DNA of 27,116 nucleotides, from positions 123,519-150,634 of the forward strand of contig PBHZ01000018.1 in assembly GCA_002719615.1 (NCBI GenBank). The letters are read 5' to 3'. Position 1 is the first letter of the stretch, and each line of letters begins with the position of its first letter. Both the position numbers and the translations under genes were made by a program. Shown piece after piece: positions 7,568 to 16,552 of the stretch. This DNA is from Methanobacteriota archaeon (lineage in GTDB: Archaea; Thermoplasmatota; Poseidoniia; Poseidoniales; Thalassarchaeaceae). The notes beneath the pieces are model-generated. The model worked only from the letters and a program-made list of their open reading frames with translations, made no database searches and was not told the origin of the DNA.

Positions 7568-8977
7568 TCAAGGTGTGACGCGATTCCTGTCTCGAGGGAA
7601 TAGCACAACTTCTCTAACATTTCCTGCTCCAGTAAGAACCATCAAGAGTCTTGCAACACCTAATCCCCAACCTGCATGAGGAGGTGCACCATATCTGAAA
7701 CCATCAGTATAGAATGTAAAATCATCAGGATTAAGTCCCATATTTCTTAGATTTTGTTCTAAAACTTCTACCCGATGTTCTCTTTGCCCTCCAGAGGTCA
7801 TTTCATCTCTCCCATAGTTAAGATCAAAACCTCTACTCAATTGTCCTCCTGTTTTTCCTTTCTCATCTTCTCTGTGATGTATATAGAATGGCTTCATTGA
7901 CATCGGCCATCTTGGTATAAAATGAAATCCTGGATATTTAGCCGCAATAATATCGCAATGATGGCTTTCTATATCATCCCCCCATTCAATTTCCCCTCCT
8001 CCAAGTTTTACAATTTCTATTGCTTCGCAATATGATATTCTGGGAAATGGTAATTTAGGTATCTCAACTGCAATTATTTCATTCCCTTGACTTCTTCTGT
8101 ATTCATTAATAACATCTATTAAATTCTGATCATTGTCAGCGATATTACTCCAAATATGATGTATCATTCTTTCTTGAACTCCCATTACATCCTCATCATC
8201 CATCCATGCACCTTCTATATCAAAAGAAATAAATTCATTTAGATGACGATATGTATCATGTTTTTCTGCTCTAAATGCCGGGCCTATTTCAAAAACTCTT
8301 TCCAAACCTCCTAAAACAGCAAGTTGTTTGTACAATTGTGGAGATTGACTCAAAAAAGCAGGAGTATCAAAATACATCATTGGAAAAAGATTCGTCCCTC
8401 CTTCAGAGGCACTAGCAATAATTTTTGGACTATTCATTTCCATAAATCCTTCTTTAATCAAATGCTCTCTTCCATATTCTAGGACTTTACTGCGAAGTTG
8501 GAACATAGCATTAATATGTGATCTTCGTAAATCTAAATGCCTATTATCCAACCTAACATCTAATCCTACATGAACATCATCTGTAACTCCGACTGGCAAT
8601 GGTGCGATAGCATTTGCAAGAATCATACCAAATTTAACATTTATTTCATATTCTGGAGGTGGCACAGGTTCTCCTTCAGCAGTTTTGGGGGGTCTCTTTT
8701 GTGCAACTATTCCTTTAAGTTGAACTGTTGATTCACGAGTTGAATTTTGTATCAAATTGAATAAATCTTCATTCATATTATCCTTTTTCAAGAAAGCTTG
8801 TATTTTTCCGGTTCCATCTCTCAACATTAAGAAGCAAATTGCTCCTCTTCCCCTTATTGTTTCCGCATATCCTGCTATCTCAACTTCTTTTCCTAAGAGT
8901 TCAGGACCATTTTCTATAATCTGTCCGATTGTATGCGTTCTGTAAGCAGTTGACTCCCAATGGCTACTGTCTCTCAT
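7568..8977 (-). CDS. aspS: Aspartyl-tRNA synthetase, archaeal type
   Basis: A class II synthetase of about 469 residues that charges tRNA-Asp. An N-terminal OB-fold anticodon-binding domain (KEVEIAGYAETIRGRGAICF) is followed by the catalytic core, with motif 2 as FRAEKHDTYRHLNE and motif 3 as GWGLGVARLLMVLTG, ending in LFPRDRNRVTP as archaeal AspRS usually does. The bacterial GAD insertion is absent. The frame is open to a GTG at 9028, but the extra 17 residues are hydrophobic and unlike the family, so the ATG at 8977 is preferred. It follows TrmI on the same strand and heads toward the metabolic operon. The OB-fold position that discriminates anticodons in archaeal enzymes is Glu here, so tRNA-Asn cross-charging cannot be judged. 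Confidence 0.93.
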   Translation of the reverse strand: MRDSSHWESTAYRTHTIGQIIENGPELLGKEVEIAGYAETIRGRGAICFLMLRDGTGKIQAFLKKDNMNEDLFNLIQNSTRESTVQLKGIVAQKRPPKTAEGEPVPPPEYEINVKFGMILANAIAPLPVGVTDDVHVGLDVRLDNRHLDLRRSHINAMFQLRSKVLEYGREHLIKEGFMEMNSPKIIASASEGGTNLFPMMYFDTPAFLSQSPQLYKQLAVLGGLERVFEIGPAFRAEKHDTYRHLNEFISFDIEGAWMDDEDVMGVQERMIHHIWSNIADNDQNLIDVINEYRRSQGNEIIAVEIPKLPFPRISYCEAIEIVKLGGGEIEWGDDIESHHCDIIAAKYPGFHFIPRWPMSMKPFYIHHREDEKGKTGGQLSRGFDLNYGRDEMTSGGQREHRVEVLEQNLRNMGLNPDDFTFYTDGFRYGAPPHAGWGLGVARLLMVLTGAGNVREVVLFPRDRNRVTP

Positions 8978-9042
8978 ATCAGTACCGAGTGACTCTATAG
9001 TTAAGAAAGATATTACAAAGATTAACACTTGTACTATTTTTC

Positions 9043-9849
9043 TTATTCAACTTTAGAAATTTTTGCACTTAAGATGAGGAATGCAGTGTGCCCTATTGCA
9101 GTATTACCTGGCCTAACTCCGCCTTTACTTGCCTTTGACCATTGCCTCTCGATTACTTCACCTGCCCATTCTACTACCATTCCAGAATTTTCGATAGCTT
9201 CCCATGATCTTTCGAGTTGAATTGTTGTAGGGCAATAGCATGCTAATTTACCACCAGGTCTTAGAAATTTCTCAACTATGGCGACTATTTCCCATGGCTC
9301 AGCAATGTCTATTATTGCAGCATCTATTGAATCACAAATATTTTCTATAAAATCTTCTGAATCCTTAAAATCGCCTTCAAATAAGTACCAATCTGGAAAT
9401 TCAGGTAAAATCTCCCTCAAACGTTCCATATTTTCTTTACCTACAGTTGCGTGTTCAACTCTTGACTCTATTGAGATTAATTTTCCTTTTTCGCCCATTA
9501 CATTTGCCAAATGCATCGCTAGTCCAGCAGAGCCATGCCCTCCTTCTAAAACTCTTGAACCAACTCCAATTCCCATCCATGAGATTAAAAATCCAGAATC
9601 TTTTATCCCAATGACCTGTGCCCTCCTTGACATATTTCTTCTAGCTTCTACAAGTGTTGGTTTTACTATGGTTAATGATTTTTGACCAACCGTTATTCTA
9701 TCGCCGATCGTATAACCATCGAGTAATTGGTTAGAATCAAATCTCCCTAATCCCTTTATTTTCACTTCACCAGGAGTTTTCTGAAGTAAATATGCTCTTC
9801 CATCATCTTCTCTCAGTGCAACCCATTCTCCTGGGTCTATTGCATTCAT
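9043..9849 (-). CDS. trmI: tRNA (adenine-57/58-N1)-methyltransferase TrmI
   Basis: A 268-residue SAM-dependent methyltransferase modifying A57/A58 in the T-loop of tRNA. An N-terminal beta-rich domain (about 1-65) precedes a Rossmann methyltransferase domain with RRAQVIGIKDSGFLISWM and SAM motif I VLEGGHGSAGL. A strand with DAAIIDIAEPWE holds the catalytic-site Asp, and the C-terminal VRPGNTAIGHTAFLILSAK is typical of the TrmI/GCD14 family. Length is normal. The ATG at 9849 is preceded by GGAGG with short (3-base) spacing. It is divergent from the exported thioredoxin-like gene across 51 bases and is the first gene of the minus-strand block, 65 bases before AspRS. Confidence 0.9.
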   Translation of the reverse strand: MNAIDPGEWVALREDDGRAYLLQKTPGEVKIKGLGRFDSNQLLDGYTIGDRITVGQKSLTIVKPTLVEARRNMSRRAQVIGIKDSGFLISWMGIGVGSRVLEGGHGSAGLAMHLANVMGEKGKLISIESRVEHATVGKENMERLREILPEFPDWYLFEGDFKDSEDFIENICDSIDAAIIDIAEPWEIVAIVEKFLRPGGKLACYCPTTIQLERSWEAIENSGMVVEWAGEVIERQWSKASKGGVRPGNTAIGHTAFLILSAKISKVE

Positions 9850-9900
9850 GACCCTCCCGAGTTCTTTTCATGTTTCAATACCTTCTATTAAATTAAAACA

Positions 9901-12900
9901 ATGTTATTAACAACAAACTCCTATATTGTTAAATCATATTACCACTCCGTCTTTTCTGTGAATTCTCGGAATAATTCAAAATCTACCGTCGCTGGATTGA
10001 TGATTTTGATGATATTTACAATGTCATTTTCTGGTATTTTATATTCTGAAAAAGTAAATAATATTGAGGTTCAATTGACTGAAGAAGAAACCAAATTTTT
10101 TGCAACTAGTCCAGGGCATAGTGTATTTGGAGAATATGTAGGAGCAGAATGGTGTGGCCCGTGTATGAGTAGTGCTTCTCCCTCTTTGAGCAATCTTAAA
10201 ACCTCGAATTCTGAGGACTTTACTTTCGTTTCCTTTTTTCAGGCCAACGGCAATTATCCTGATGTAAGTCCTTTAGATCGTATAAATCATATTTCTGGTT
10301 CAGCCTCTGGTATTCCAGTCTTTTCCTTTGCAGATCGTCAAAGTGGGTCATGTTTCAAAGTAGGTGCTGCTGGAGTTAATTACTATGACTCCGACTATTC
10401 GAATGGAGGATGTATGGATTCAGATTCTAATGATTACAGTATGGAAATACATATGAGTTTAAATGAATCATCTCAACAAGTTACAACTTCATTAGATATA
10501 AATTATTTAGGATCATCTTCTTCAGTCACTGTATATGTTTATGGCGCAATTACAGAAAAAGTAGGCGCAGATGCCTATAATAATGGGAACAGGCCACATC
10601 ATAATTTCAGACAGTGGTTATTAAATGATGATGACGATGGTTTTACAGAATTAACATTATCGCCAAATAACATTCAAACATTAACATGGGAAACTCCATT
10701 GAGTGCCGTTAGGGCTGCTCCTGGATATTCCCAATATGAGAATTTTTGGCCAGTATTCGCCTTAATGGACGGTCCACATGATACATATAATTCAGTGATT
10801 ACGGCTGTTGATTTAGATATGATTCCACTCATAGATGTAGGTATTTCTGAATTTTCTGTAACGAATGAGGATGGAGGATTAGGATTCTTAGCAGGAGATT
10901 TACTAGATTTAAATGTAGTAATATCAAATAATGGCGCAGATACTTATTCCGATAGTGGTCTTATTTCTATATTTTTACTTGAAGGATCAGAAGAATTTTT
11001 CATCGAGAGTACTGATATAAATACATTGGAAATATCTGAAAATCAAGAATATTCTACTCAGTTTGACACATCAGAAATTTCATTGAATCCTTCAGATTCA
11101 TCAGCATTTAGAGTTATTTTATCAGATCTAGAAGGAGATAGATTCTCACCTAATAATTATATGGATGCCTTTGGTTTTCATGACCTTCCTCCTGTTGCTA
11201 ACAGACCCATTTCTTTAGGGCAAACAGTACTTGAAAGAGGAGATATGATACAATTCGAATCTTCTGCATTACCGAATGACTTAGTTGATGATATGTCTAC
11301 AATGCAACCTTATTTCGAATACTCAAAATCTTCTCTATCAAATTGGGATGACTCATGGGTTATAGATGTCCAAACGGTAGGAGGAGGCCAAAACATAGAA
11401 TTTATCCATACATTACAAACAGATATTAATGCAGATACTGGAAATTATGACATTAGAATAAAGTGGGTAGATTCTTCTGGCCAGTATAGTGATTGGTTTG
11501 TTGTTGAAGAAATGTTTGAGCTACGTAATTCGATACCAAGAGTTCTAGATACTGATGATCCTGAGTATATGGGAATGCCTGTAGTAAAAGTTGAGATGAT
11601 GGAAAAAATTTCGCTGATTGAATGGCCTCTTATATTTGATTCCGAATCTCATTTGTCTGACTTAGTAATAGAAAGTGATGATCCAGAATTCTATGGTTGG
11701 AATCCATTAACACTTGAGATGTCTGTAAAATTTGATAGAGTAGTGTGGGATAATGGCAATCCAGTGCCACAAGGAATCTTCATTTCTATTTCAGATGGCG
11801 AAGATACTAACAATGGCATGATAATGTTCAACGTCGTTGAAAATGGCGCTCCACGATGGTCTCCAATACCTTCACAATCAATTAATGAAGGTACTTCTTT
11901 TAGTATGGGCCTATCTGAATACTTATCGGATACTGATTCTGACGGTAATTTCGTTTCACCTTCTAATTTAATCATCTCTATTTTGTCTAATTCTAATGAT
12001 TCATTAGTAGATACTTCAATATCTGGACAATCTATTACTGTTTCAACACTCGATTTCGACTCCTTTGGTGTCGCCGAAGTTATGCTACGCGCTTCTGATG
12101 GAGTACAATTCTCGGATACTAGTATCGCTTTTCATATTCTCAATATAAATGACCCACCTACCATAGATTTATCAGAATTCAGTCATTCTCAAGTTAAATT
12201 AAATGAGATAACAGTTTTTGATTTCACTGAATTCTTGTCAGACGTAGACGATCCTGTTGATGAAATATGGACTTCAGTATCTAGTGACCCAATTGGTGCT
12301 GTTACACTTGATCCACTATCTCATGAATTATCTATCATATATGACGAAGCTGGAACTAAAACTATCACTTTATCTGCTACAGATAGACATGGAGCATCTA
12401 CTACAAATTCATTCTACATATCAGTCATGTCTAACAAAATTCTTACATGGGACGATGAATATAATGAGGGTGATTTGACCGTTTCCTTTGATTCTCTTGG
12501 TTATGGTTCAGAACCAATTTTTGAAGTCAATAATATTGGAGATGTACAATTATCGTCAATTAAAATCACTTGGAATATTTGTAATGGTGTTACTGGGATT
12601 TGTCACTCTTATGGTACAGTAAGTAATTTAGATCCCTTTTCAATTGTTCCTCAGAGTGGAAGCGGACTAGTAAATGGTGACTACATCACATTAGATGTCG
12701 ATGCAGTAGATTCAGAAGGTTGGATTAGAGAAACTATTGAAAAAGCAAAATTTTATGCAAATAAAGATGCCAATCAAAACTCTGATAATATTGACACTGA
12801 TGGAGATGGAGTCATAGATTCCTTAGATGCCTTCCCCAATGATCCTACTGAGACAGAAGATATGGATGGAAACGGTATTGGAGATAATGCACAATATAGG

Positions 12901-12996
12901 GCAGGACAATCTATACTGCCGGGATTTTCTTCATTATTGGGCATAGTATCGCTATTAGGTGCTGCAATTTCTATTTCCGGAAGAAAAAATAACTAA
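9901..12996 (+). CDS. Large exported multidomain protein: Omp28/thioredoxin-like domain, Ig-like repeats, calcium repeat, PGF-CTERM-like tail
   Basis: A 1031-residue cell-surface protein. Residues 28-48 form a signal or anchor helix (GLMILMIFTMSFSGIL). Next is a thioredoxin-like domain with CGPC at 85-88 (GAEWCGPCM) and a GIPVF strand, resembling Omp28-type domains. About 312-425 is CARDB-like (VDVGISEF, NNGADTYSD); 430-840 holds several Ig/cadherin-like units, two with NEGTSFSMGLSEYLSD and NDPPTIDLSEF styles. Residues 963-997 are a thrombospondin-3/dockerin-like acidic calcium repeat (DTDGDGVIDSLDAFPNDP). The tail LPGFSSLLGIVSLLGAA followed by GRKNN resembles a PGF-CTERM archaeosortase signal. 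A GTG at 9958 would give a more canonical signal peptide and may be the true start, since AT-rich, TATA-like sequence (9886-9897) abuts the ATG. Likely role: extracellular thiol-disulfide exchange or adhesion. Confidence 0.85.
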   Translation: MLLTTNSYIVKSYYHSVFSVNSRNNSKSTVAGLMILMIFTMSFSGILYSEKVNNIEVQLTEEETKFFATSPGHSVFGEYVGAEWCGPCMSSASPSLSNLKTSNSEDFTFVSFFQANGNYPDVSPLDRINHISGSASGIPVFSFADRQSGSCFKVGAAGVNYYDSDYSNGGCMDSDSNDYSMEIHMSLNESSQQVTTSLDINYLGSSSSVTVYVYGAITEKVGADAYNNGNRPHHNFRQWLLNDDDDGFTELTLSPNNIQTLTWETPLSAVRAAPGYSQYENFWPVFALMDGPHDTYNSVITAVDLDMIPLIDVGISEFSVTNEDGGLGFLAGDLLDLNVVISNNGADTYSDSGLISIFLLEGSEEFFIESTDINTLEISENQEYSTQFDTSEISLNPSDSSAFRVILSDLEGDRFSPNNYMDAFGFHDLPPVANRPISLGQTVLERGDMIQFESSALPNDLVDDMSTMQPYFEYSKSSLSNWDDSWVIDVQTVGGGQNIEFIHTLQTDINADTGNYDIRIKWVDSSGQYSDWFVVEEMFELRNSIPRVLDTDDPEYMGMPVVKVEMMEKISLIEWPLIFDSESHLSDLVIESDDPEFYGWNPLTLEMSVKFDRVVWDNGNPVPQGIFISISDGEDTNNGMIMFNVVENGAPRWSPIPSQSINEGTSFSMGLSEYLSDTDSDGNFVSPSNLIISILSNSNDSLVDTSISGQSITVSTLDFDSFGVAEVMLRASDGVQFSDTSIAFHILNINDPPTIDLSEFSHSQVKLNEITVFDFTEFLSDVDDPVDEIWTSVSSDPIGAVTLDPLSHELSIIYDEAGTKTITLSATDRHGASTTNSFYISVMSNKILTWDDEYNEGDLTVSFDSLGYGSEPIFEVNNIGDVQLSSIKITWNICNGVTGICHSYGTVSNLDPFSIVPQSGSGLVNGDYITLDVDAVDSEGWIRETIEKAKFYANKDANQNSDNIDTDGDGVIDSLDAFPNDPTETEDMDGNGIGDNAQYRAGQSILPGFSSLLGIVSLLGAAISISGRKNN

Positions 12997-13026
12997 TCAA
13001 TCAAGATATATCTTTTGTAATATTTC

Positions 13027-13079
13027 TTAAAAATTAATTTTTATGTTACATCACTGTAGTAACACACCTTCAAGAAGGT
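13027..13079 (+). promoter_or_regulatory. Candidate promoter and operator region of lonB
   Basis: In the 115-base gap before lonB an AT-rich TATA-like stretch (TTAAAAATTAATTTTTAT, from 13027) is followed by two inverted repeats. One is an imperfect 19-base palindrome, GTTACATCACTGTAGTAAC (13045-13063). The other, ACCTTCAAGAAGGT (13066-13079), has perfect 6-base arms. They lie where a start site about 25-30 bases below the TATA box would fall, a usual position for archaeal repressor sites. The Shine-Dalgarno GAGGG is at 13101-13105. Regulator unknown. Confidence 0.4.
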
Positions 13080-13111
13080 CATGTGCTTAGGACTAATCGC
13101 GAGGGCTTGGT

Positions 13112-15163
13112 ATGAGTACTGAAAAACCACAAGAAAGTCAGGTTGAAAATCCTGTAGATCCTCTTGATTCATGGTCCGAAGGCGCTGCTTTCGGTGTTTC
13201 AGAAGATAAAGATGAGATATGCGACATTCCCGTGGAAGAATGGATTAAAGATATCAAGATGGGATCTACTGCCGATGTACCTATTCCAACAAAATTAGTT
13301 GATAGAGTAATAGGACAAGAGGCAGCAGCAATTGTTATTCGTAAAGCGGCCGAACAGAGAAGGCATGTAATAATGGTTGGCGAACCAGGAACTGGGAAAT
13401 CCATGCTTGCAAGGTCTATGACAGAATTTCTTCCAAAGGAACACCTAGAAGATATTTTAGTATATAGAAATATAGATGATGAAAATGAACCTCGAGTACG
13501 TACTGTTCCTGCAGGAAGAGGATCCAGGATACTTTCAGAGAGAAAGGCTCAGGTCAGAATCCAAAAAGAAAAAACAAATCGAACCTTGTTATTCATAGCC
13601 CTTGTTGTCGGTTCAGCATTATTATTAGCAACCATTAGTTCTGGAGATATTTTAACTTTCATTTTTGGATCCTTTCTACTAATATTTGGCTACTTCTTTT
13701 TGAGGACTAGGCTGACAGCCGGAGAGGAAGCAAATATGCCTAAATTATTAATCAAACATGAAATGAATGAAGAACCTCCATTTATAGATGCAACCGGAAC
13801 TCTCGCAGGTGCTTTGTTAGGGGACGTGCGCCACGATCCATTTCAATCAGGAGCAGATCTTGCTACACCTGCTCATGAGAGAGTAGAGCCGGGCGCAGTT
13901 CACAGGGCCAACAAAGGAGTACTCTACATAGATGAAATACGTATGCTGAGAATGGAAGAGCAGCAAGCTCTTCTCGTAGCAATGCAAGAAAGAAAACTAT
14001 CAATCAGTGGTCGTTCTGAAAGATCCTCGGGAGCTTTGACCAAATCCGAACCTGTTCCTAGTGACTTCATATTAATTGCTGCTGGTAATTTAGATGGCAT
14101 TCAACAAATGCATCCCGCGTTAAGAAGCCGAATACGTGGATATGGATATGAAGTGTATGTTAATACTGATATGAAAGATACTGTGCGTAATAGAAGACGT
14201 TTAATTCGTTTTGTAGCCCAAGAAATAAATAATGAACAATCCAAATCTTCTGGTAAATCCATTCCGCATTTTGATGCAGAATCTACTTCGTTGATACTAA
14301 AAGAGGCTCAGAGGCGAAGTGGTCGTCGAGGAAAACTCTCTCTTAGATTACGTGAATTAGGAGGTTTAGTCAGAATAGCAGGAGATCTGGCTGCTGAGGA
14401 GGGCGCTCCACTTACTCGCGCTGAACATGTAGTCAGAGCTCGAATGATAGCAAAACCACTAGAACAGCAAGTTGCGGATAGATATATAGAAAGACAATCT
14501 GATTATTCAATGCTAGTAAACAGTGGAAATCGCATAGGCAGAGTAAACGGCCTAGCAGTTCTTGGGGCCGATAGCGGATTGTCTGATTACTCTGGAATTG
14601 TTCTCCCTGTGGAGGCTATGGTGACTCCTTCTCAAGGACGTTCCGGTCACGTCATTGCGACTGGTGGACTATCAGATTTAGCCAAAGAAAGTGTAGTAAA
14701 TATTAGTGCAGTGGTAAAAAAGTTAACCGGTAAAGATATCAAAGATTTCGATATTCATGTTCAATTCCCTGGGACTCATAATGTAGATGGCGACAGTGCT
14801 TCAATAACCATGGCGACTGCAATCATTAGTGCATTTGAAGGAATTCCCATAGACCAAAATCTCGCTATGACAGGTTCTCTTTCTGTTAGGGGAGAAGTAT
14901 TACCTATCGGCGGAGTTACTGCCAAGATTGAAGCTGCAGCAAAATCAGGTATTCACAGAATAATTATTCCTCGATCAAACCTGCAAGATGTCTTAATTGA
15001 TGAAAAATGGGAGAATGTAGTCAAAGTAATTCCGGTAGATTCTCTAGATGAAGTGCTTCATCATGCCTTGGTTGGCTCTGAAGAAAAGATAAGTCTAGTA
15101 GAAAGGCTCGCTCATGTAGTAGATACAATTTCTACAGGTAAAGATGTCCAACCATCAGCATAA
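13112..15163 (+). CDS. lonB: Membrane-anchored ATP-dependent Lon protease, archaeal LonB type
   Basis: A 683-residue AAA+ protease that degrades damaged and regulatory proteins at the cytoplasmic face of the membrane. The AAA+ domain has Walker A GEPGTGKS (90-97) and Walker B GVLYIDEI (269-276). Between them, as in archaeal LonB, lie two membrane helices (about 158-177 and 180-198). The protease domain has catalytic Ser562 in VDGDSASITMA and Lys605 in GGVTAKIEAA, the Lon Ser-Lys dyad. There is no long N-terminal substrate domain, again as in LonB. The ATG at 13112 follows GAGGG by six bases. It leads a plus-strand group with an MFS transporter and an isoaspartyl peptidase, and the inverted repeats upstream suggest regulated expression. 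Confidence 0.96.
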   Translation: MSTEKPQESQVENPVDPLDSWSEGAAFGVSEDKDEICDIPVEEWIKDIKMGSTADVPIPTKLVDRVIGQEAAAIVIRKAAEQRRHVIMVGEPGTGKSMLARSMTEFLPKEHLEDILVYRNIDDENEPRVRTVPAGRGSRILSERKAQVRIQKEKTNRTLLFIALVVGSALLLATISSGDILTFIFGSFLLIFGYFFLRTRLTAGEEANMPKLLIKHEMNEEPPFIDATGTLAGALLGDVRHDPFQSGADLATPAHERVEPGAVHRANKGVLYIDEIRMLRMEEQQALLVAMQERKLSISGRSERSSGALTKSEPVPSDFILIAAGNLDGIQQMHPALRSRIRGYGYEVYVNTDMKDTVRNRRRLIRFVAQEINNEQSKSSGKSIPHFDAESTSLILKEAQRRSGRRGKLSLRLRELGGLVRIAGDLAAEEGAPLTRAEHVVRARMIAKPLEQQVADRYIERQSDYSMLVNSGNRIGRVNGLAVLGADSGLSDYSGIVLPVEAMVTPSQGRSGHVIATGGLSDLAKESVVNISAVVKKLTGKDIKDFDIHVQFPGTHNVDGDSASITMATAIISAFEGIPIDQNLAMTGSLSVRGEVLPIGGVTAKIEAAAKSGIHRIIIPRSNLQDVLIDEKWENVVKVIPVDSLDEVLHHALVGSEEKISLVERLAHVVDTISTGKDVQPSA

Positions 15164-15213
15164 GTCTTTACAACTCTTGATAATAAATCCTCACGTCGGA
15201 GAGTTGTTAATCT

Positions 15214-16548
15214 ATGAAAGGCAATCAACGCTCGCCAATGTTTATTCTATTTCTGGTAGTTTTTATTGACATGATAGGATTCACCATTGTTATACCTTTC
15301 TTGACTTATTTTGTACAGGATTTGGCTACATCTGAAGGAATAATTGATACAGGTAAGAGAGATTTATGGGTGGGCATAATAATTTCTGTATACTCATTTG
15401 CCCAATTTATATTTACTCCAATTCTAGGTTCATTAAGTGATAGATTGGGTAGAAGACCAATACTATTATTCGGCCTGTTTATGAATACTATATTCTTCAC
15501 TGTTTTTGGTCTATCTGGAAGTTTGATGATGGCTCTTGTTGCCAGGTTCTTAGCTGGAGCAGGGAATGGGAATATAGCAGTTGCTAGGGCATATATTGGA
15601 GATATTAGTAGTCCAGATATGGTAGCTAGCAGAATGGGTGCAATTGGAGCAGCCTTCGGTCTTGGATTTATGATTGGGCCTTTCATAGGAGGTTTACTTT
15701 CTAATCCTGCTAGTGGAATAGGTGGGCCTTTTGATACTACATTTTGGAAACAATATCCATATTTACTCCCTTGTCTTTTATCTAGTGTATTATCTTTATT
15801 ATCATTATTTTTAGCTTTCATAAAATTACCAGAAAGTCTAGAAATAAAATCAAAAACAAAAGAAGAAGATATTTTTATTGGCTTATATGATACTTTAAAG
15901 AATATTACAAAAATAATACGACTACCCATTATCTCAACTTTGGTTTTTACTAATTTTTTATTTATTATGGGATTTAGTATGATACATGGAATATTTATTC
16001 TATTTACAGCAATGAATATCGAAGATGGAGGTTTGGGTTTTGATGCTATGGAGAATGGTTGGGTTTTCGCATACATAGGACTACTAGGAGTCATTGTTCA
16101 AGGTGGGCTTATTGGAAAACTAACAAAGATATTTGATTTAAGTAAATTGATGATTTTTGGTACAGTAATTTGTGGCATAGGAATTGCTAGTATTCCATAT
16201 GTCCCTGGCCACATAAGTTGGCTAATTTTTATTTCATCAACATTTATTGCCATAGGCAATGGCCTGTTTTCTCCAACCCAGTCGTCACTACTTACTTTCG
16301 AATCATCAAAAAGAGGTTATGAATTAGGCATGGTAATGGGAGCACAAGAAGGATACGGGGCGTTAGCTAGAATTTTTGGCCCATTATTGGCTGCATATTT
16401 ATGGTCATTAACTGTCGAGGGAAGTGGTTTTTGGACATATCACACTTCTTTCAGAGTAGCTGGTATAATATTTATAATCGCTTTAATATTACAATTAAAA
16501 TTACTCAATAATCTCAAAATATCAATAAACCTTCCAAAGGAGGGTTAG
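15214..16548 (+). CDS. Major facilitator superfamily transporter, drug:H+ antiporter-like (TetA/DHA1 type)
   Basis: A 444-residue membrane protein with about twelve predicted helices. Helix 1 carries the FIDMIGFTIVIPFL pattern with Asp19, and motif A GSLSDRLGRRP is at 72-82 between helices 2 and 3, both typical of TetA-like proton antiporters. RFLAGAGNGN and the GLGFMIGPFIGG segment of helix 5 (motif C-like) support the export class. A loop near residues 205-225 (KSKTKEEDIF) joins the two halves. The substrate is unknown; drug or metabolite export is inferred from family only. It lies 50 bases after lonB, and its stop is within the ribosome binding site of the next gene, so translation with the peptidase is coupled. 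Confidence 0.88.
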   Translation: MKGNQRSPMFILFLVVFIDMIGFTIVIPFLTYFVQDLATSEGIIDTGKRDLWVGIIISVYSFAQFIFTPILGSLSDRLGRRPILLFGLFMNTIFFTVFGLSGSLMMALVARFLAGAGNGNIAVARAYIGDISSPDMVASRMGAIGAAFGLGFMIGPFIGGLLSNPASGIGGPFDTTFWKQYPYLLPCLLSSVLSLLSLFLAFIKLPESLEIKSKTKEEDIFIGLYDTLKNITKIIRLPIISTLVFTNFLFIMGFSMIHGIFILFTAMNIEDGGLGFDAMENGWVFAYIGLLGVIVQGGLIGKLTKIFDLSKLMIFGTVICGIGIASIPYVPGHISWLIFISSTFIAIGNGLFSPTQSSLLTFESSKRGYELGMVMGAQEGYGALARIFGPLLAAYLWSLTVEGSGFWTYHTSFRVAGIIFIIALILQLKLLNNLKISINLPKEG

Positions 16549-16552
16549 AGTT

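Noticed and set aside
13003..13014. Palindrome AAGATATATCTT followed by TTTG as a hairpin terminator after the exported protein gene
   Set aside because: Only a 12-base AT-rich palindrome with no loop or long T tract; chance is likely in this composition.
15306..16094. Long open frame of 262 codons on the minus strand inside the MFS gene
   Set aside because: It mirrors the MFS coding strand, its translation is low in recognisable motifs, and the plus-strand MFS has clear family signatures.
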